Source: Sphingomonas palustris
Lineage (GTDB): Bacteria; Pseudomonadota; Alphaproteobacteria; Sphingomonadales; Sphingomonadaceae
Assembly (NCBI GenBank): GCA_026225215.1
Contig: JAMFSI010000025.1
Coordinates: 1-64,000 of the forward strand
Length of the DNA stretch: 64,000 nt
Reading direction: 5' to 3'
Shown here: piece after piece, positions 50,216 to 58,673 of the stretch
Position numbering within the stretch: position 1 is the first letter of the stretch
How the letters are laid out: every line of letters begins with the position of its first letter
The notes under the pieces: model-generated
Told to the model about the DNA's origin: nothing
The model's database searches: none
What the model saw: the letters and a program-made list of their open reading frames with translations, nothing else
Position numbers and translations under genes: made by a program

Positions 50216-50974
50216 ATGAACGGCATAGCGAAACACGCGCGCACCGCGGTGATTACCGGCGGTGGACGGGGTTTCGGCAAGGCCTTCGGTACGGCGTTGG
50301 CCGGGCAGGGGCTGCATGTCGTGCTGGTGGATATCGCCGGCGATGTCGCCGAGGCGGCAGCGGCAGAGATCCGCGTCGGCGGCGGATCGGCGCAGGGCGT
50401 GGGGGGTGACGTCACCGACGAAGCGCGGATGATTGCGGTCACGGCGGAGGCGGCGCGGGCGCATGGCGGGATCGATATTCTGATTAACAATGCCGGGCTG
50501 CACAGCGACGAATATGGCCAGCCGATCACCAAAATGGGCGTCGCCAAGACGCGGCGGCTATTCGATGTCAATGTGATCGGCACAGTGTGCTGCACGCTCT
50601 CGGCGCTGCCGCATATGAAGGGGCGGCCCGGCGCTAGCATCGTCAATATTTCCTCGTCCGCCGCGCATATGGGCGGCAGCGCTTATGGCGATTCCAAGCT
50701 CGCTGTCGCCGGGCTGACTTTGACCTTCGCCCGCGAACTCGGGCCCGATGGCATCCGGGTCAACGCGATCTCGCCCGGCCTGATCCTCACCGACACGATC
50801 CGCGCCGAACTGCCGCCCGCGACCAAGGCCCGCGTCAAGGCGATGCAGCTGATCGACGGCGATGGCGAGGAGCGCGATATCGTCGAGGCCATGCTGTGGC
50901 TGACCTCTGACAAGGCGCGCTTCGTCACCGGCGAAGTGCTGCGGGTGACTGGCGGGATGGGGGCGGGGGTTTAA
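50216..50974 (+). CDS. SDR-family oxidoreductase
   Basis: The start at 50216 follows GGGAG; the track's 50159 start overlaps the channel gene. The 252-residue SDR has TGGGRGFGKA (~15-24), NNAG, Ser in NISSSAAHMGG, the catalytic YGDSK and the closing VTGEVLRVTGGMG. It acts with NAD(P)(H) on an unknown alcohol or ketone. It lies just after the K+ channel gene on the same strand; a functional link is not obvious. Confidence 0.88.
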   Translation: MNGIAKHARTAVITGGGRGFGKAFGTALAGQGLHVVLVDIAGDVAEAAAAEIRVGGGSAQGVGGDVTDEARMIAVTAEAARAHGGIDILINNAGLHSDEYGQPITKMGVAKTRRLFDVNVIGTVCCTLSALPHMKGRPGASIVNISSSAAHMGGSAYGDSKLAVAGLTLTFARELGPDGIRVNAISPGLILTDTIRAELPPATKARVKAMQLIDGDGEERDIVEAMLWLTSDKARFVTGEVLRVTGGMGAGV

Positions 50975-51314
50975 AGCCAGAATTCGCCGTCAAAATCCGT
51001 ACAAGGTGAAACCTCCGGACGGGCACCTATCGTATTCACACATTTGCTCTTTGTCGTCATCCCGGCGCAGGCCGGGATCCAGAACCGGCCAATCGTCAAT
51101 CGGTTAGGCTGAACTGGATTCCGGCCTTCGCCGGAATGACGAGAATTTATCCCTTTGAAAAAAGGTGAGAAATTTCATGGCAAGAAAGTGTGAATTCGGT
51201 AGGGACGGGGAGCGGGGGAGTCTGGGTCGATCAAGCTTTGGCAAATAACGCTGTTGCGGTTGCGGGCGCTCGTTTGCTGCGAGATGCTGGGTAACAAATT
51301 AATGGAGCATCACC
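50975..51314. other. Intergenic region with REP-like pair
   Basis: These 340 bases have no supported gene. They hold the inverted pair 51055-51141. After it (about 51145-51200) lies a lower-GC stretch that may include the cupin promoter. The cupin start at 51315 is preceded by ggagcatcacc. Confidence 0.45.
51055..51141. repeat. REP-like inverted pair
   Basis: The left arm cgtcatcccggcgcaggccg continuing to ccag (51055-51082) is complementary to the right arm ctggattccggccttcgccg continuing to gacg (51114-51141), with a few mismatches. The pattern matches widespread bacterial REP sequences around GTCATTCCGGC. Confidence 0.7.
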
Positions 51315-51770
51315 ATGGCCAAGGGCAATATCGGCGCGGACAGGGCGAGGGTGGGGGGCAGCTCCTATCCGCCACCGCATGACGCCCAGCTGGAGGGTCG
51401 CAAAACCTGGTCGCTGACCAGCCAGTGGGGGCTGATGCAGTTCGGTGTGAACCGGGTGGAACTGCCGCCGGGCAAATGGTCGACCAATCGTCACTGGCAC
51501 AGCCGCAACGACGAACTGGTGGTGGTGATTTCGGGCGAGCTTACCGTCGTCACGGACGATGGCGAGGAAGTGCTCGGCCCCGGCGATAGCATCGGCTTCA
51601 AGGCCGGCGTGGCCAATGCCCATCATCTCCAAAACCGGGGCAGCGAACCTGCGGTCTATTTCGATGTCGGCGGCCGGGATGCCTGGGACAGGTCGATCTT
51701 TCCGGACATCGGCCTCGAAGCGCGGACGATGATGCATGTCGAGTTTCGCCCGATCAAGGATATCAAGTGA
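51315..51770 (+). CDS. Cupin-domain protein
   Basis: This 151-residue single-domain cupin has motif 1 NRHWHSRNDELVVVISGELTVV-like (His, His, Glu ligands; HWHSRNDE ~58-65) and motif 2 GPGDSIGFKAGVANAHHLQN. It could be a metal-dependent isomerase, epimerase or binding protein; the substrate is unknown. It is a single gene whose stop codon lies inside a strong hairpin. Confidence 0.85.
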   Translation: MAKGNIGADRARVGGSSYPPPHDAQLEGRKTWSLTSQWGLMQFGVNRVELPPGKWSTNRHWHSRNDELVVVISGELTVVTDDGEEVLGPGDSIGFKAGVANAHHLQNRGSEPAVYFDVGGRDAWDRSIFPDIGLEARTMMHVEFRPIKDIK

Positions 51771-51800
51771 TGATGAGTATGGCTCATCATCACTTGATAT
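51760..51800. terminator. 18-bp perfect hairpin overlapping cupin stop codon
   Basis: ATATCAAGTGATGATGAG (51760-51777) pairs perfectly with CTCATCATCACTTGATAT (51783-51800) around a 5-base loop. The stem includes the cupin TGA. Terminator function is inferred; there is no T run. Confidence 0.6.
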
Positions 51801-51870
51801 TAGCCCGTGCGGCGTTTGAGCATCGCCACGGCGTGATGCGCATGCATCTTAGCGCCTTGGAAAAAACGCC

Positions 51871-52551
51871 ATGAGCCTGCAACTCTATTATTTCGGCACA
51901 CCCAATGGTCACAAGGTGACGATCGCGCTCGAAGAAATGGGGCTGGCTTACCAGTTACACATGATCGATATCTTGCGCGGACAGCAGACCAGCCCCGAGT
52001 TCCTCGCGATCTCCCCCAATGGCCGTATTCCCGCGCTGGTGGACGATCGCCCGGAAGGCCGGGTCGTGGTGTTCGAAAGCGCCGCGATCCTGCAATATCT
52101 TGGGCGCCTGAGCGGGCTATTCTATCCGGGGGACGAGCCGGGGCGCGTGGCCGTCGATAGCTGGCTGTTCTGGCAGATGTCGGGGCTCGGCCCGATGCTG
52201 GGTCAGGTCAACTGGTTCGCCCGCGCCGCGCGCAAGCCCGATCGCGATCCGGCCGAAACCAGCCTGGCGCTGCACCGTTTCCGCAAGGAATCGGCGCGGT
52301 TGTTCGCGGTTCTGGAGCAGCAGCTACAGGGGCGTGATTACATCTGTGGCGCATATTCGCTGGCCGACATGGCCTGCTGGCCATGGGTCGATAAATATCA
52401 TGCCAATGCCGGCGATCTCGCCCATTATCCGGCGATTGCATCGTGGCGCGCGCGGATTGCGGAGCGTCCGGCGGTGCAGCGCGCGCTGCGGGTCGGCGAA
52501 GGGCTGATTCAGCACGACGCCAGCGACCTCGCCACCGTGTTCCGCCATTGA
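51871..52551 (+). CDS. Glutathione S-transferase (YfcG/YghU-like)
   Basis: This 226-residue protein has a thioredoxin-like N-domain with LYYFGTPNGHKVTIALEEMGL, then cis-Pro region NGRIPALVDD and ESAAILQYLGRL. An all-helical C-domain follows, with YICGAYSLADMACWPWV. The TPNGHKV start resembles nu-class/Ure2p-like GSTs, which often have disulfide-reductase activity. It is a single gene; the physiological substrate is unknown. Confidence 0.92.
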   Translation: MSLQLYYFGTPNGHKVTIALEEMGLAYQLHMIDILRGQQTSPEFLAISPNGRIPALVDDRPEGRVVVFESAAILQYLGRLSGLFYPGDEPGRVAVDSWLFWQMSGLGPMLGQVNWFARAARKPDRDPAETSLALHRFRKESARLFAVLEQQLQGRDYICGAYSLADMACWPWVDKYHANAGDLAHYPAIASWRARIAERPAVQRALRVGEGLIQHDASDLATVFRH

Positions 52552-52560
52552 CCAGCTAGA

Positions 52561-52605
52561 GCATCGTGCAAAAAGTGGGCGCCGGTTTTTTGCGCTAAGC
52601 GATGC
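52561..52605. repeat. Short palindromic element, copy 2
   Basis: GCATCG (52561-52566) and CGATGC (52600-52605) enclose aaaaagtgggcgccggtttttt. It is the same element, in reverse orientation, as 20987-21032. Confidence 0.6.
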
Positions 52606-52620
52606 GACAACAAAAGCTTG

Positions 52621-52657
52621 GAGCGGGCAGGTGATCCTCATATCACGCTGCCCGCTC
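52621..52657. terminator. Hairpin between GST and molybdopterin oxidoreductase
   Basis: GAGCGGGCAGGTGAT (52621-52635) pairs with ATCACGCTGCCCGCTC (52642-52657), with one bulged base. It lies 70 bp after the GST stop and 73 bp before the next start, and may terminate the GST transcript. Confidence 0.5.
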
Positions 52658-52729
52658 TAGATTTGACCCTGCCGGTAAGCTGAGCTTCTGCCGCTATCGC
52701 CGGCAATCGCTGCGGTCTAGCTTCTACGG

Positions 52730-54886
52730 GTGCTCGAAACCCGCCAAACCTTCTGTCGCAATTGCAGCGCGGTCTGCGCGATGGAAGTGGATGTCGCGGA
52801 TGGCCGGCTGGTCGCGGCGCGGCCCGACAGCAGCGGCATCTCGCCTTACGGAGCTTATCTCTGCCCCAAGGGGCTGGCGGCGATCGACTTCCACAATGGC
52901 GCCGAGAATCGCTTGCTGGCGAGTCTGGCACGGCAGGCGGATGGCACGCTGGCGCCGATCGCGACCGACACCGCCATCAACCAGATCGCGGAACGTCTGA
53001 AAGCGATCGTCGAACGCCACGGGCCGCGCGCTGTCGCCTTCTATCATGGTACCGGCGCCTATCGCAGCGTACTCGGCGGGCTGATGGAGCGTGCGTTTCA
53101 AGGGGCGTTGGGCACGCCGAATTTCTTCTCGAGCATGACCATCGATCAATCCGCGAAATGGGTGACGATGGCGCGCATGGGGGTGATGGCGAGCGGGCGC
53201 CATGTCATGCGCGATGCCGATCTGGTGCTGCTGGCCGGCGGCAACCCGCTGGTTTCGCACCAGGGCGCGCCCTTCGCGTTGGCCGAGCCGGGCGCTCCGG
53301 CGCGAGGTTTCGCGGCGGTGAAAGCAGCGGGTGGTCGCGTCCTCCTAGTCGATCCGCGCCGCAGCGAAACCGCGCGTTTTGCCGATCTGCTGATCCAGCC
53401 GCTGCCTGGCCATGATGCCGAGATTTTTGCAGCTATAGCGCATATCCTGCTGCGCGACGGTACGTATGATGCCGAATTCGCCGAGCGCCATTGCGTGCAG
53501 CTCGACGAATTGCGCGCCGCTTTGGCCCCGTTCACTCCGGAAGTCGCGGCGGCACGCGCCGATGTGCCGGTGGAGCAGATCGAGACGGCGGCGCGCTGGC
53601 TGGGCGAGGCGCGGCGGCCGATCGTCGGCAGTGGCACTGGCCCATCGATGGCGCTTCATTCCAACCTTGCCGATCATTGTATCGAGGTGGTCAATGTCCT
53701 CGCCGGTGGCTATCGCCGCGTGGGCGACACGGTGCGCAATCCGGGCACATTGCGCCGGAAGCCGGCCTTCGAGATGGCGGTGTCGCCGACGCGCTCGTTC
53801 GAGCAGGAGCCGTTTTGCGTTAGCGCCGCCACCGGGCAGTTGATGGGCGAGATGCCGACGGCGCTGCTGCCGCGTGAGATCATGGCCGACAGCCCTGATC
53901 GCATCCGCGCGCTGATCGTTTTTGGTGGCGATCCGCTCATGGCGGTCGGCGATCCAAGGTTGGCCACGCCGGCCTTCGAGCAGCTCGACCTGCTGGTTTC
54001 GCTTGATTCCCGGCTGAATGCTACCGGCCGCCACGCGGATTATGTCATCGCCGCCTCGCAGCCCTTCGAGCGCCATGATATTTCGGTACCGGGCGATGCG
54101 CTCTACCCCACGCCGTTCGTGCAATATGCCACGCCGCTCGTCGCCAAACCCGCAGAGGTCGTCGATGACTGGGCGTTCTTCTGGCAGTTGGCCTCGGGCA
54201 TGGGCATTGCGCTGACTTTCAAGTTCTGGAATTACGGGCTGCGCTGGGCGGATATCGAGGAGGGCCTGCCGCTGGCGCTCGACACGCCGCCCGATCCCGA
54301 GGATTTGTGCCGTTTCCTGGCCAATGCCAGCAGCGTGCCGTTTGACGTCATCAAGGCTCATCCCGGCGGTGTCGTGCCCGAGCCCGCACTCGCGGTGATC
54401 CAGCCGGCTCCGGATGGCTGGCAAGGCCGACTGGAACTATGCCCGCCCGACGTGGCCGGCGAACTTACTTCGCTGATCACCGAGGCACCCGAAACGCAAT
54501 GGCCGTTTCGCTTGACCTGTCGGCGTATCCTTCATGCCGTAAATGGCGCGTTTCGCCACTCACGCGAGGCGACGCGGCGACATCCCGTCAACTCGGCCTT
54601 CTGCAATCCCGAGGATCTGGCCGAACTGGGGATAGATGACGGCGATCTTGTCGAAATATCCTCGCCACATGGCAGCATCCGCACGCTGGCCAAGGGCGAG
54701 GACCGGTTGCGCCGGGGCGTGGTTTCGATGACGCATATGTTTGGGCCACTGATCAGCAGCGACGACGTCCGGGCTGATGGCGGAGCCAATGTCGGGCAGT
54801 TGGTTTCGCTGTCCGAAACGATCGAGGCGATCAATTACATGCCGCGTTTGTCGGGCATACCCGTGTGCTTGCGCAAGGCGGGCTGA
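52730..54886 (+). CDS. Molybdopterin oxidoreductase (DMSO-reductase superfamily)
   Basis: This 718-residue protein starts at GTG 52730. Its N-terminal 4Fe-4S motif is C9-x2-C12-x3-C16-x28-C45 (FCRNCSAVC ... YLCPKG). The bis-MGD fold follows: RAVAFYHGTGAY, AGGNPLVSHQGAPF, IVFGGDPLMAVGDP, and the C-terminal cofactor cap HPVNSAFCNPEDLAELGIDDGDLVEI. No Tat signal is visible, so it is probably cytoplasmic. No Fe-S, membrane or chaperone partner adjoins it. I see no clear Cys or SeCys at the usual Mo-ligand position. The substrate is unknown; formate-dehydrogenase-like function is possible. Confidence 0.88.
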   Translation: MLETRQTFCRNCSAVCAMEVDVADGRLVAARPDSSGISPYGAYLCPKGLAAIDFHNGAENRLLASLARQADGTLAPIATDTAINQIAERLKAIVERHGPRAVAFYHGTGAYRSVLGGLMERAFQGALGTPNFFSSMTIDQSAKWVTMARMGVMASGRHVMRDADLVLLAGGNPLVSHQGAPFALAEPGAPARGFAAVKAAGGRVLLVDPRRSETARFADLLIQPLPGHDAEIFAAIAHILLRDGTYDAEFAERHCVQLDELRAALAPFTPEVAAARADVPVEQIETAARWLGEARRPIVGSGTGPSMALHSNLADHCIEVVNVLAGGYRRVGDTVRNPGTLRRKPAFEMAVSPTRSFEQEPFCVSAATGQLMGEMPTALLPREIMADSPDRIRALIVFGGDPLMAVGDPRLATPAFEQLDLLVSLDSRLNATGRHADYVIAASQPFERHDISVPGDALYPTPFVQYATPLVAKPAEVVDDWAFFWQLASGMGIALTFKFWNYGLRWADIEEGLPLALDTPPDPEDLCRFLANASSVPFDVIKAHPGGVVPEPALAVIQPAPDGWQGRLELCPPDVAGELTSLITEAPETQWPFRLTCRRILHAVNGAFRHSREATRRHPVNSAFCNPEDLAELGIDDGDLVEISSPHGSIRTLAKGEDRLRRGVVSMTHMFGPLISSDDVRADGGANVGQLVSLSETIEAINYMPRLSGIPVCLRKAG

Positions 54887-54917
54887 GGCGGCGATAAGGC
54901 AGGTCACGCCCCCACAC

Positions 54918-55010
54918 TCCCGTCCGCCCTGAGCTTGTCGAAGGGCTGCTTTTTTCTACAGCTTAGGAGAAAGAAAGGCAGTCCTTCGACAAGCTCAGGA
55001 CATACGGGGG
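54918..55010. repeat. Paired inverted repeat (cctgagcttgtcgaagg family), copy 2
   Basis: Arms ccctgagcttgtcgaagg and ccttcgacaagctcagg flank an A/T-rich centre, as at 48160-48247. It sits between the convergent molybdopterin oxidoreductase and rne genes. Confidence 0.75.
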
Positions 55011-55044
55011 TATCATTACTGCAGGTTTGAGGGATCGCGGCCGC

Positions 55045-55079
55045 CAAGAAAAAGTCCGGAGCCTGAGGCCCCGGACTTC
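55045..55079 (-). terminator. Rho-independent terminator of rne
   Basis: On the - strand, AAGTCCGGGGCC pairs with GGCTCCGGACTT (one G-U) around a 3-base loop, followed by TTTTTCTT. It lies 22 bp after the rne stop codon. Confidence 0.8.
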
Positions 55080-55101
55080 TCTTATTTCGCGCTAAAACAG
55101 C

Positions 55102-58008
55102 TCAATTCCCGAAGGTGCGCTGCCACCAGCCGCGACGCGGTGCGCCAGAGTCATCGTCGCCTTCGCCGCTTGCTTCGCCAGCTGTGCCCGCCGTTTCATC
55201 CACCATATCGGCGGCGGGGCGCGGTGTTGTCGGCGCGTCCTCGCCGCTTGCTTCCGGGGCAACCGCGTCGGCCTTTTTGCGGCGAACGCGTTTAGCCGGA
55301 ACTTCCGTCACTTCGGGTGCCGGAGCTGCAACGGTAGCCTCTGGCTCGGCCTTTTTGTGGCGGCTGCGCTTGGGCTTTTCCTCGGGGGCCGCTGCTTCTG
55401 CGACAGCCTCGGTTGCCACAGCAACGTCAGCGACCTCAACCGGCGCAGCTACGGCCTTCTTGCGGCTTGCCCGCTTCTTTGGCGCAGGTGCATCGATGAC
55501 CTCGGGCCCGCTGACGGCTTCGGCCGGCAGCGGGGTAACAACCGCTTCGGCTTCACCGCTATCAAGGGCCGTTTCGCCGCTCTCCGATTGCTCGGCGTCC
55601 GCAGTTTCGCTGCCCGGTTCACCGCGATTGCGGCCACCGCGCCGACGGCGACCACGCCGGCGGCGCTTGGCCTGGGCTTCGCCGTCTTCGCCAGCGCCCT
55701 CGCCGACTTCAGTTTCGCCGTCCGGTTCACCGTGACGGTTGTCGCCAAATTCGCCGGTTTCACTTGGGGCTTCACCCGAGGCCTCGGTGGCTTCATCTTC
55801 GCCAGCATCTCCGGCTTCTTCGGTAGCGGTCTGCTCCTGATCACGGCCACGACCACGCCGGCGCTTGCGCCGCTTGCGCCGGCCATCGCCAGCGGCACCA
55901 TCCGATGCTTGATCAGCGCGTTCGCCCGCACGTTCGCCAGCGTCCTCGCGGCGCGGTTGGCGTCCTTCGTGCTCGTGATTCTCTTCGATCTCGTCTTCGA
56001 TCTCGTCCTCTTCCTCGGGAAGATCGTCGCCATCTTCTTCCTGGAAGGCGATGGGCTCGAATTTGGGGACGAATTCGTTGCGCGGGCCCGACGAGGCCAC
56101 GCGCATCTTGGCGCCCTCGTTCTCGCCCTCGGGGATCACTTCGACAGTGACCCCATAGCGCTCTTCGACCTCGGCGAGGTCGGCGCGCTTGGTGTTGAGC
56201 ACGTAGATTGCGGCTTCCTGGCTCGCGAACAGGGTGATGACGATGCCGCGACCCTTGGCCGCTTCTTCCTCGATCAGCCGCAGTGCCGACAGGCCAGCCG
56301 AGCCGGCGGTGCGCACCAGTCCCGAACCATCGCAATGCGGGCAGGAGCGCGTGGTCGCCTCGAGCACGCCGGTGCGCAGGCGCTGACGGCTCATTTCCAT
56401 CAGCCCGAAACCGGAAATGCGGCCGACCTGGATGCGGGCGCGATCGTTCTTGAGCGCGTCCTTCATCGCCTTCTCGACCTTGCGGACGTTCGAGCCGTAT
56501 TCCATGTCGATGAAGTCGATCACGACAAGGCCGGCCATGTCGCGCAGGCGCAGCTGGCGAGCGATCTCGCGCGCGGCTTCGAGATTGGTGTTGACCGCGG
56601 TCGCCTCGATGCCGTGTTCCTTAGTGGAACGGCCCGAGTTGATGTCGATCGAGACCAGCGCTTCGGTCGGGTTGATGACGATATAGCCGCCCGATTTGAG
56701 CTGGACGACCGGATCGTACATCGCGGTGAGCTGGTCTTCGGCGCCGAAACGCTGGAACAGCGGCACCGGATCGACATAGGCTTTCACCCGGCGCGCATGG
56801 CTGGGCATCAGCAGCTTCATGAAATCGCGGGCGAGGCGATAGCCGCCTTCGCCCTCGACGATCACTTCCTCGATATCGCGATTATAGATGTCGCGGATCG
56901 CGCGCTTGATCAGGTCGCTGTCCGAATGGATCAGCGCAGGGGCGCTCGAATGCAGCGTGACTTCGCGGATATCGTCCCACAGCCGGGCGAGATAATCGAA
57001 GTCGCGCTTGATCTCCGTCTTGGTGCGCTGCAATCCGGCGGTCCGGACGATGCAGCCCATGCTCTTGGGCAGCGCCATTTCGGCGATGATCGATTTCAGC
57101 CGCTTACGATCGGCGACCGAGTTGATCTTGCGGCTGATGCCACCGCCGTGGCTGGAATTGGGCATCAGCACGCAATAACGGCCAGCCAGGCTCAGGTATG
57201 TGGTCAGCGCCGCGCCCTTGTTGCCGCGTTCTTCCTTGACCACCTGGACGAGCAGCACTTGCCGGCGATGGATGACGTCCTGAATCTTGTAGCGGCGGCG
57301 CAGCGCCATGCGGCGCGCGCGCAGATCGTCGGCCTGGCCGCGATTATCCTTGGCCTGACCGCGCCCCTGGCGGCGGCCACGCTGGCGACCGCGCTGGCTG
57401 TCGCCTTCCTCGCCGCGCTCGTTGCTGTCTTCTTCGCCGCCTTCATCGTGGTCATGGCCGGCTTCGCGGTCTTCATTTTCAAAGCCTTCATCGGCGTCAT
57501 CGCCGCTGTCGAAACCATTCTGGACGAGGCCGTCCTCGATCGTGGCGACCTCGTTCTTTTCAGAAGTGTCGATTTCGATGACGCTGCCGAGGTCATCATC
57601 GCCGGCTGGGCCAAAGTCGTCGCCCCCATCGGCGTATTCGTCGGCATAAACGCCGCCGCTTTCGGCGTAGGCGTCTTCTTCGGCTTCCTCGGCGGCGCGC
57701 AGAGCGGCTTCTTCGGCGGCATGTGCGGCTTCTTCAGCCAGCAGCGCTTCGCGGTCTTCCTTGGGGATCTGATAATAGTCGGGGTGGATTTCGCTGAAGG
57801 CGAGAAAGCCGTGCCGGTTTCCGCCGAAATCGACGAAAGCCGCCTGCAGCGACGGTTCTACCCGAGTGACCTTGGCGAGATAGATATTACCCTTGATCTG
57901 CTTGTGATCGGCAGAATCAAAGTCGAATTCTTCAATCCGGTTGCCTTTGAGCACCGCCACCCGGGTTTCTTCCGGGTGGCGCGCATCGATAAGCATGCGC
58001 GTTGTCAT
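55102..58008 (-). CDS. rne: Ribonuclease E
   Basis: The start at 58008 (MTTRMLIDARHPEETRVAV) follows GGAGAA; the track adds 8 residues. The 968-residue endonuclease leads mRNA decay and rRNA processing. Its S1 domain is split: residues ~1-90, then an acidic/basic low-complexity insert (~90-235), then KIQDVIHRRQVLLVQVVKEE. The catalytic DNase I-like core has DINSG (~450) and VVIDFIDM with Asp ligands. The Zn-link CPHC lies at ~554. From ~650 to the end is an Arg/Glu/Ala-rich scaffold likely to bind degradosome partners, ending GWWQRTFGN. Confidence 0.96.
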   Translation of the reverse strand: MTTRMLIDARHPEETRVAVLKGNRIEEFDFDSADHKQIKGNIYLAKVTRVEPSLQAAFVDFGGNRHGFLAFSEIHPDYYQIPKEDREALLAEEAAHAAEEAALRAAEEAEEDAYAESGGVYADEYADGGDDFGPAGDDDLGSVIEIDTSEKNEVATIEDGLVQNGFDSGDDADEGFENEDREAGHDHDEGGEEDSNERGEEGDSQRGRQRGRRQGRGQAKDNRGQADDLRARRMALRRRYKIQDVIHRRQVLLVQVVKEERGNKGAALTTYLSLAGRYCVLMPNSSHGGGISRKINSVADRKRLKSIIAEMALPKSMGCIVRTAGLQRTKTEIKRDFDYLARLWDDIREVTLHSSAPALIHSDSDLIKRAIRDIYNRDIEEVIVEGEGGYRLARDFMKLLMPSHARRVKAYVDPVPLFQRFGAEDQLTAMYDPVVQLKSGGYIVINPTEALVSIDINSGRSTKEHGIEATAVNTNLEAAREIARQLRLRDMAGLVVIDFIDMEYGSNVRKVEKAMKDALKNDRARIQVGRISGFGLMEMSRQRLRTGVLEATTRSCPHCDGSGLVRTAGSAGLSALRLIEEEAAKGRGIVITLFASQEAAIYVLNTKRADLAEVEERYGVTVEVIPEGENEGAKMRVASSGPRNEFVPKFEPIAFQEEDGDDLPEEEDEIEDEIEENHEHEGRQPRREDAGERAGERADQASDGAAGDGRRKRRKRRRGRGRDQEQTATEEAGDAGEDEATEASGEAPSETGEFGDNRHGEPDGETEVGEGAGEDGEAQAKRRRRGRRRRGGRNRGEPGSETADAEQSESGETALDSGEAEAVVTPLPAEAVSGPEVIDAPAPKKRASRKKAVAAPVEVADVAVATEAVAEAAAPEEKPKRSRHKKAEPEATVAAPAPEVTEVPAKRVRRKKADAVAPEASGEDAPTTPRPAADMVDETAGTAGEASGEGDDDSGAPRRGWWQRTFGN

Positions 58009-58673
58009 TATAAATTCTCCAGGCGCGCGCATGCGCGGGCAAGCCCGGCGCTATGGCGCGATAATTGGTGGGAAGGTCACGCGCCGCGACCGGGATCAGT
58101 TCCCGGGGCTGTGACGGCGCGGTTTTATGGGAATAGCCGAGGCGATGTGGCGCAGGGTTGCGCTCGGTCACTTCGGCGGCGATGTGTGCATCTGCTGGAC
58201 CGAAAAGGCGCGGCGCGGTGAAGCGCGCTGGAACGATGGCCCCGATCTTCTCGGAAGGGTAAGCCGCGATCCGTCCATTTGCCAGCCAATCCGTCGACCA
58301 TGCTGCCGTGTCCCTTCGGGACTGCGGCAAATGGAACGGCAAACGGCTTTTCATGTCCTGCATCAACCTGTCGTATCCGGACGGTACCGACCCGGACAAT
58401 CCGGGCGAGTACCGGTCAAGCCCGATCCTTCCGAGAATGCGCGCCTTCCGCCGGAATGGCAGGCTTTTGCGCTTGGGGGATCAGGGCAGGAATGCCCGGT
58501 GCAGACTGACTAGCACCGCAATTCCGCCTCGGCAAGTTTATTGCTCGACGGAGAATCGAACGGGCCGGCAAGGTTTATGGACCTGCCGATCACAGCTTTC
58601 ACTGTAGCTGGTTATTGTTACCGGCCATTTACATTTGCACCACGCATTGCCGCGCTTTAGTGGGCGAATTGGA
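58009..58673. promoter_or_regulatory. Long divergent intergenic region / rne leader
   Basis: These 665 bases between divergent rne and the amidase gene have no supported gene (ORFs of 75-155 aa here lack family features). The length and GC-rich complementary segments (for example gatcagttcccggggctg near 58095) suit a long structured rne 5' leader. RNase E autoregulates through its leader in enterobacteria. Promoters for both genes should lie here. Leader function is inference. Confidence 0.4.

Noticed and set aside
55357-58221. 954-aa + strand ORF opposite rne
   Set aside because: Its Phe/Ala/Val-rich, repetitive translation mirrors the Glu/Arg-rich rne sequence. rne is certain from catalytic and Zn-link motifs.
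58127-58513. Small ORFs (128, 99 and 76 aa) in the rne/amidase gap
   Set aside because: No ribosome-binding support and no family features; overlapping frames on both strands are all open by GC bias.
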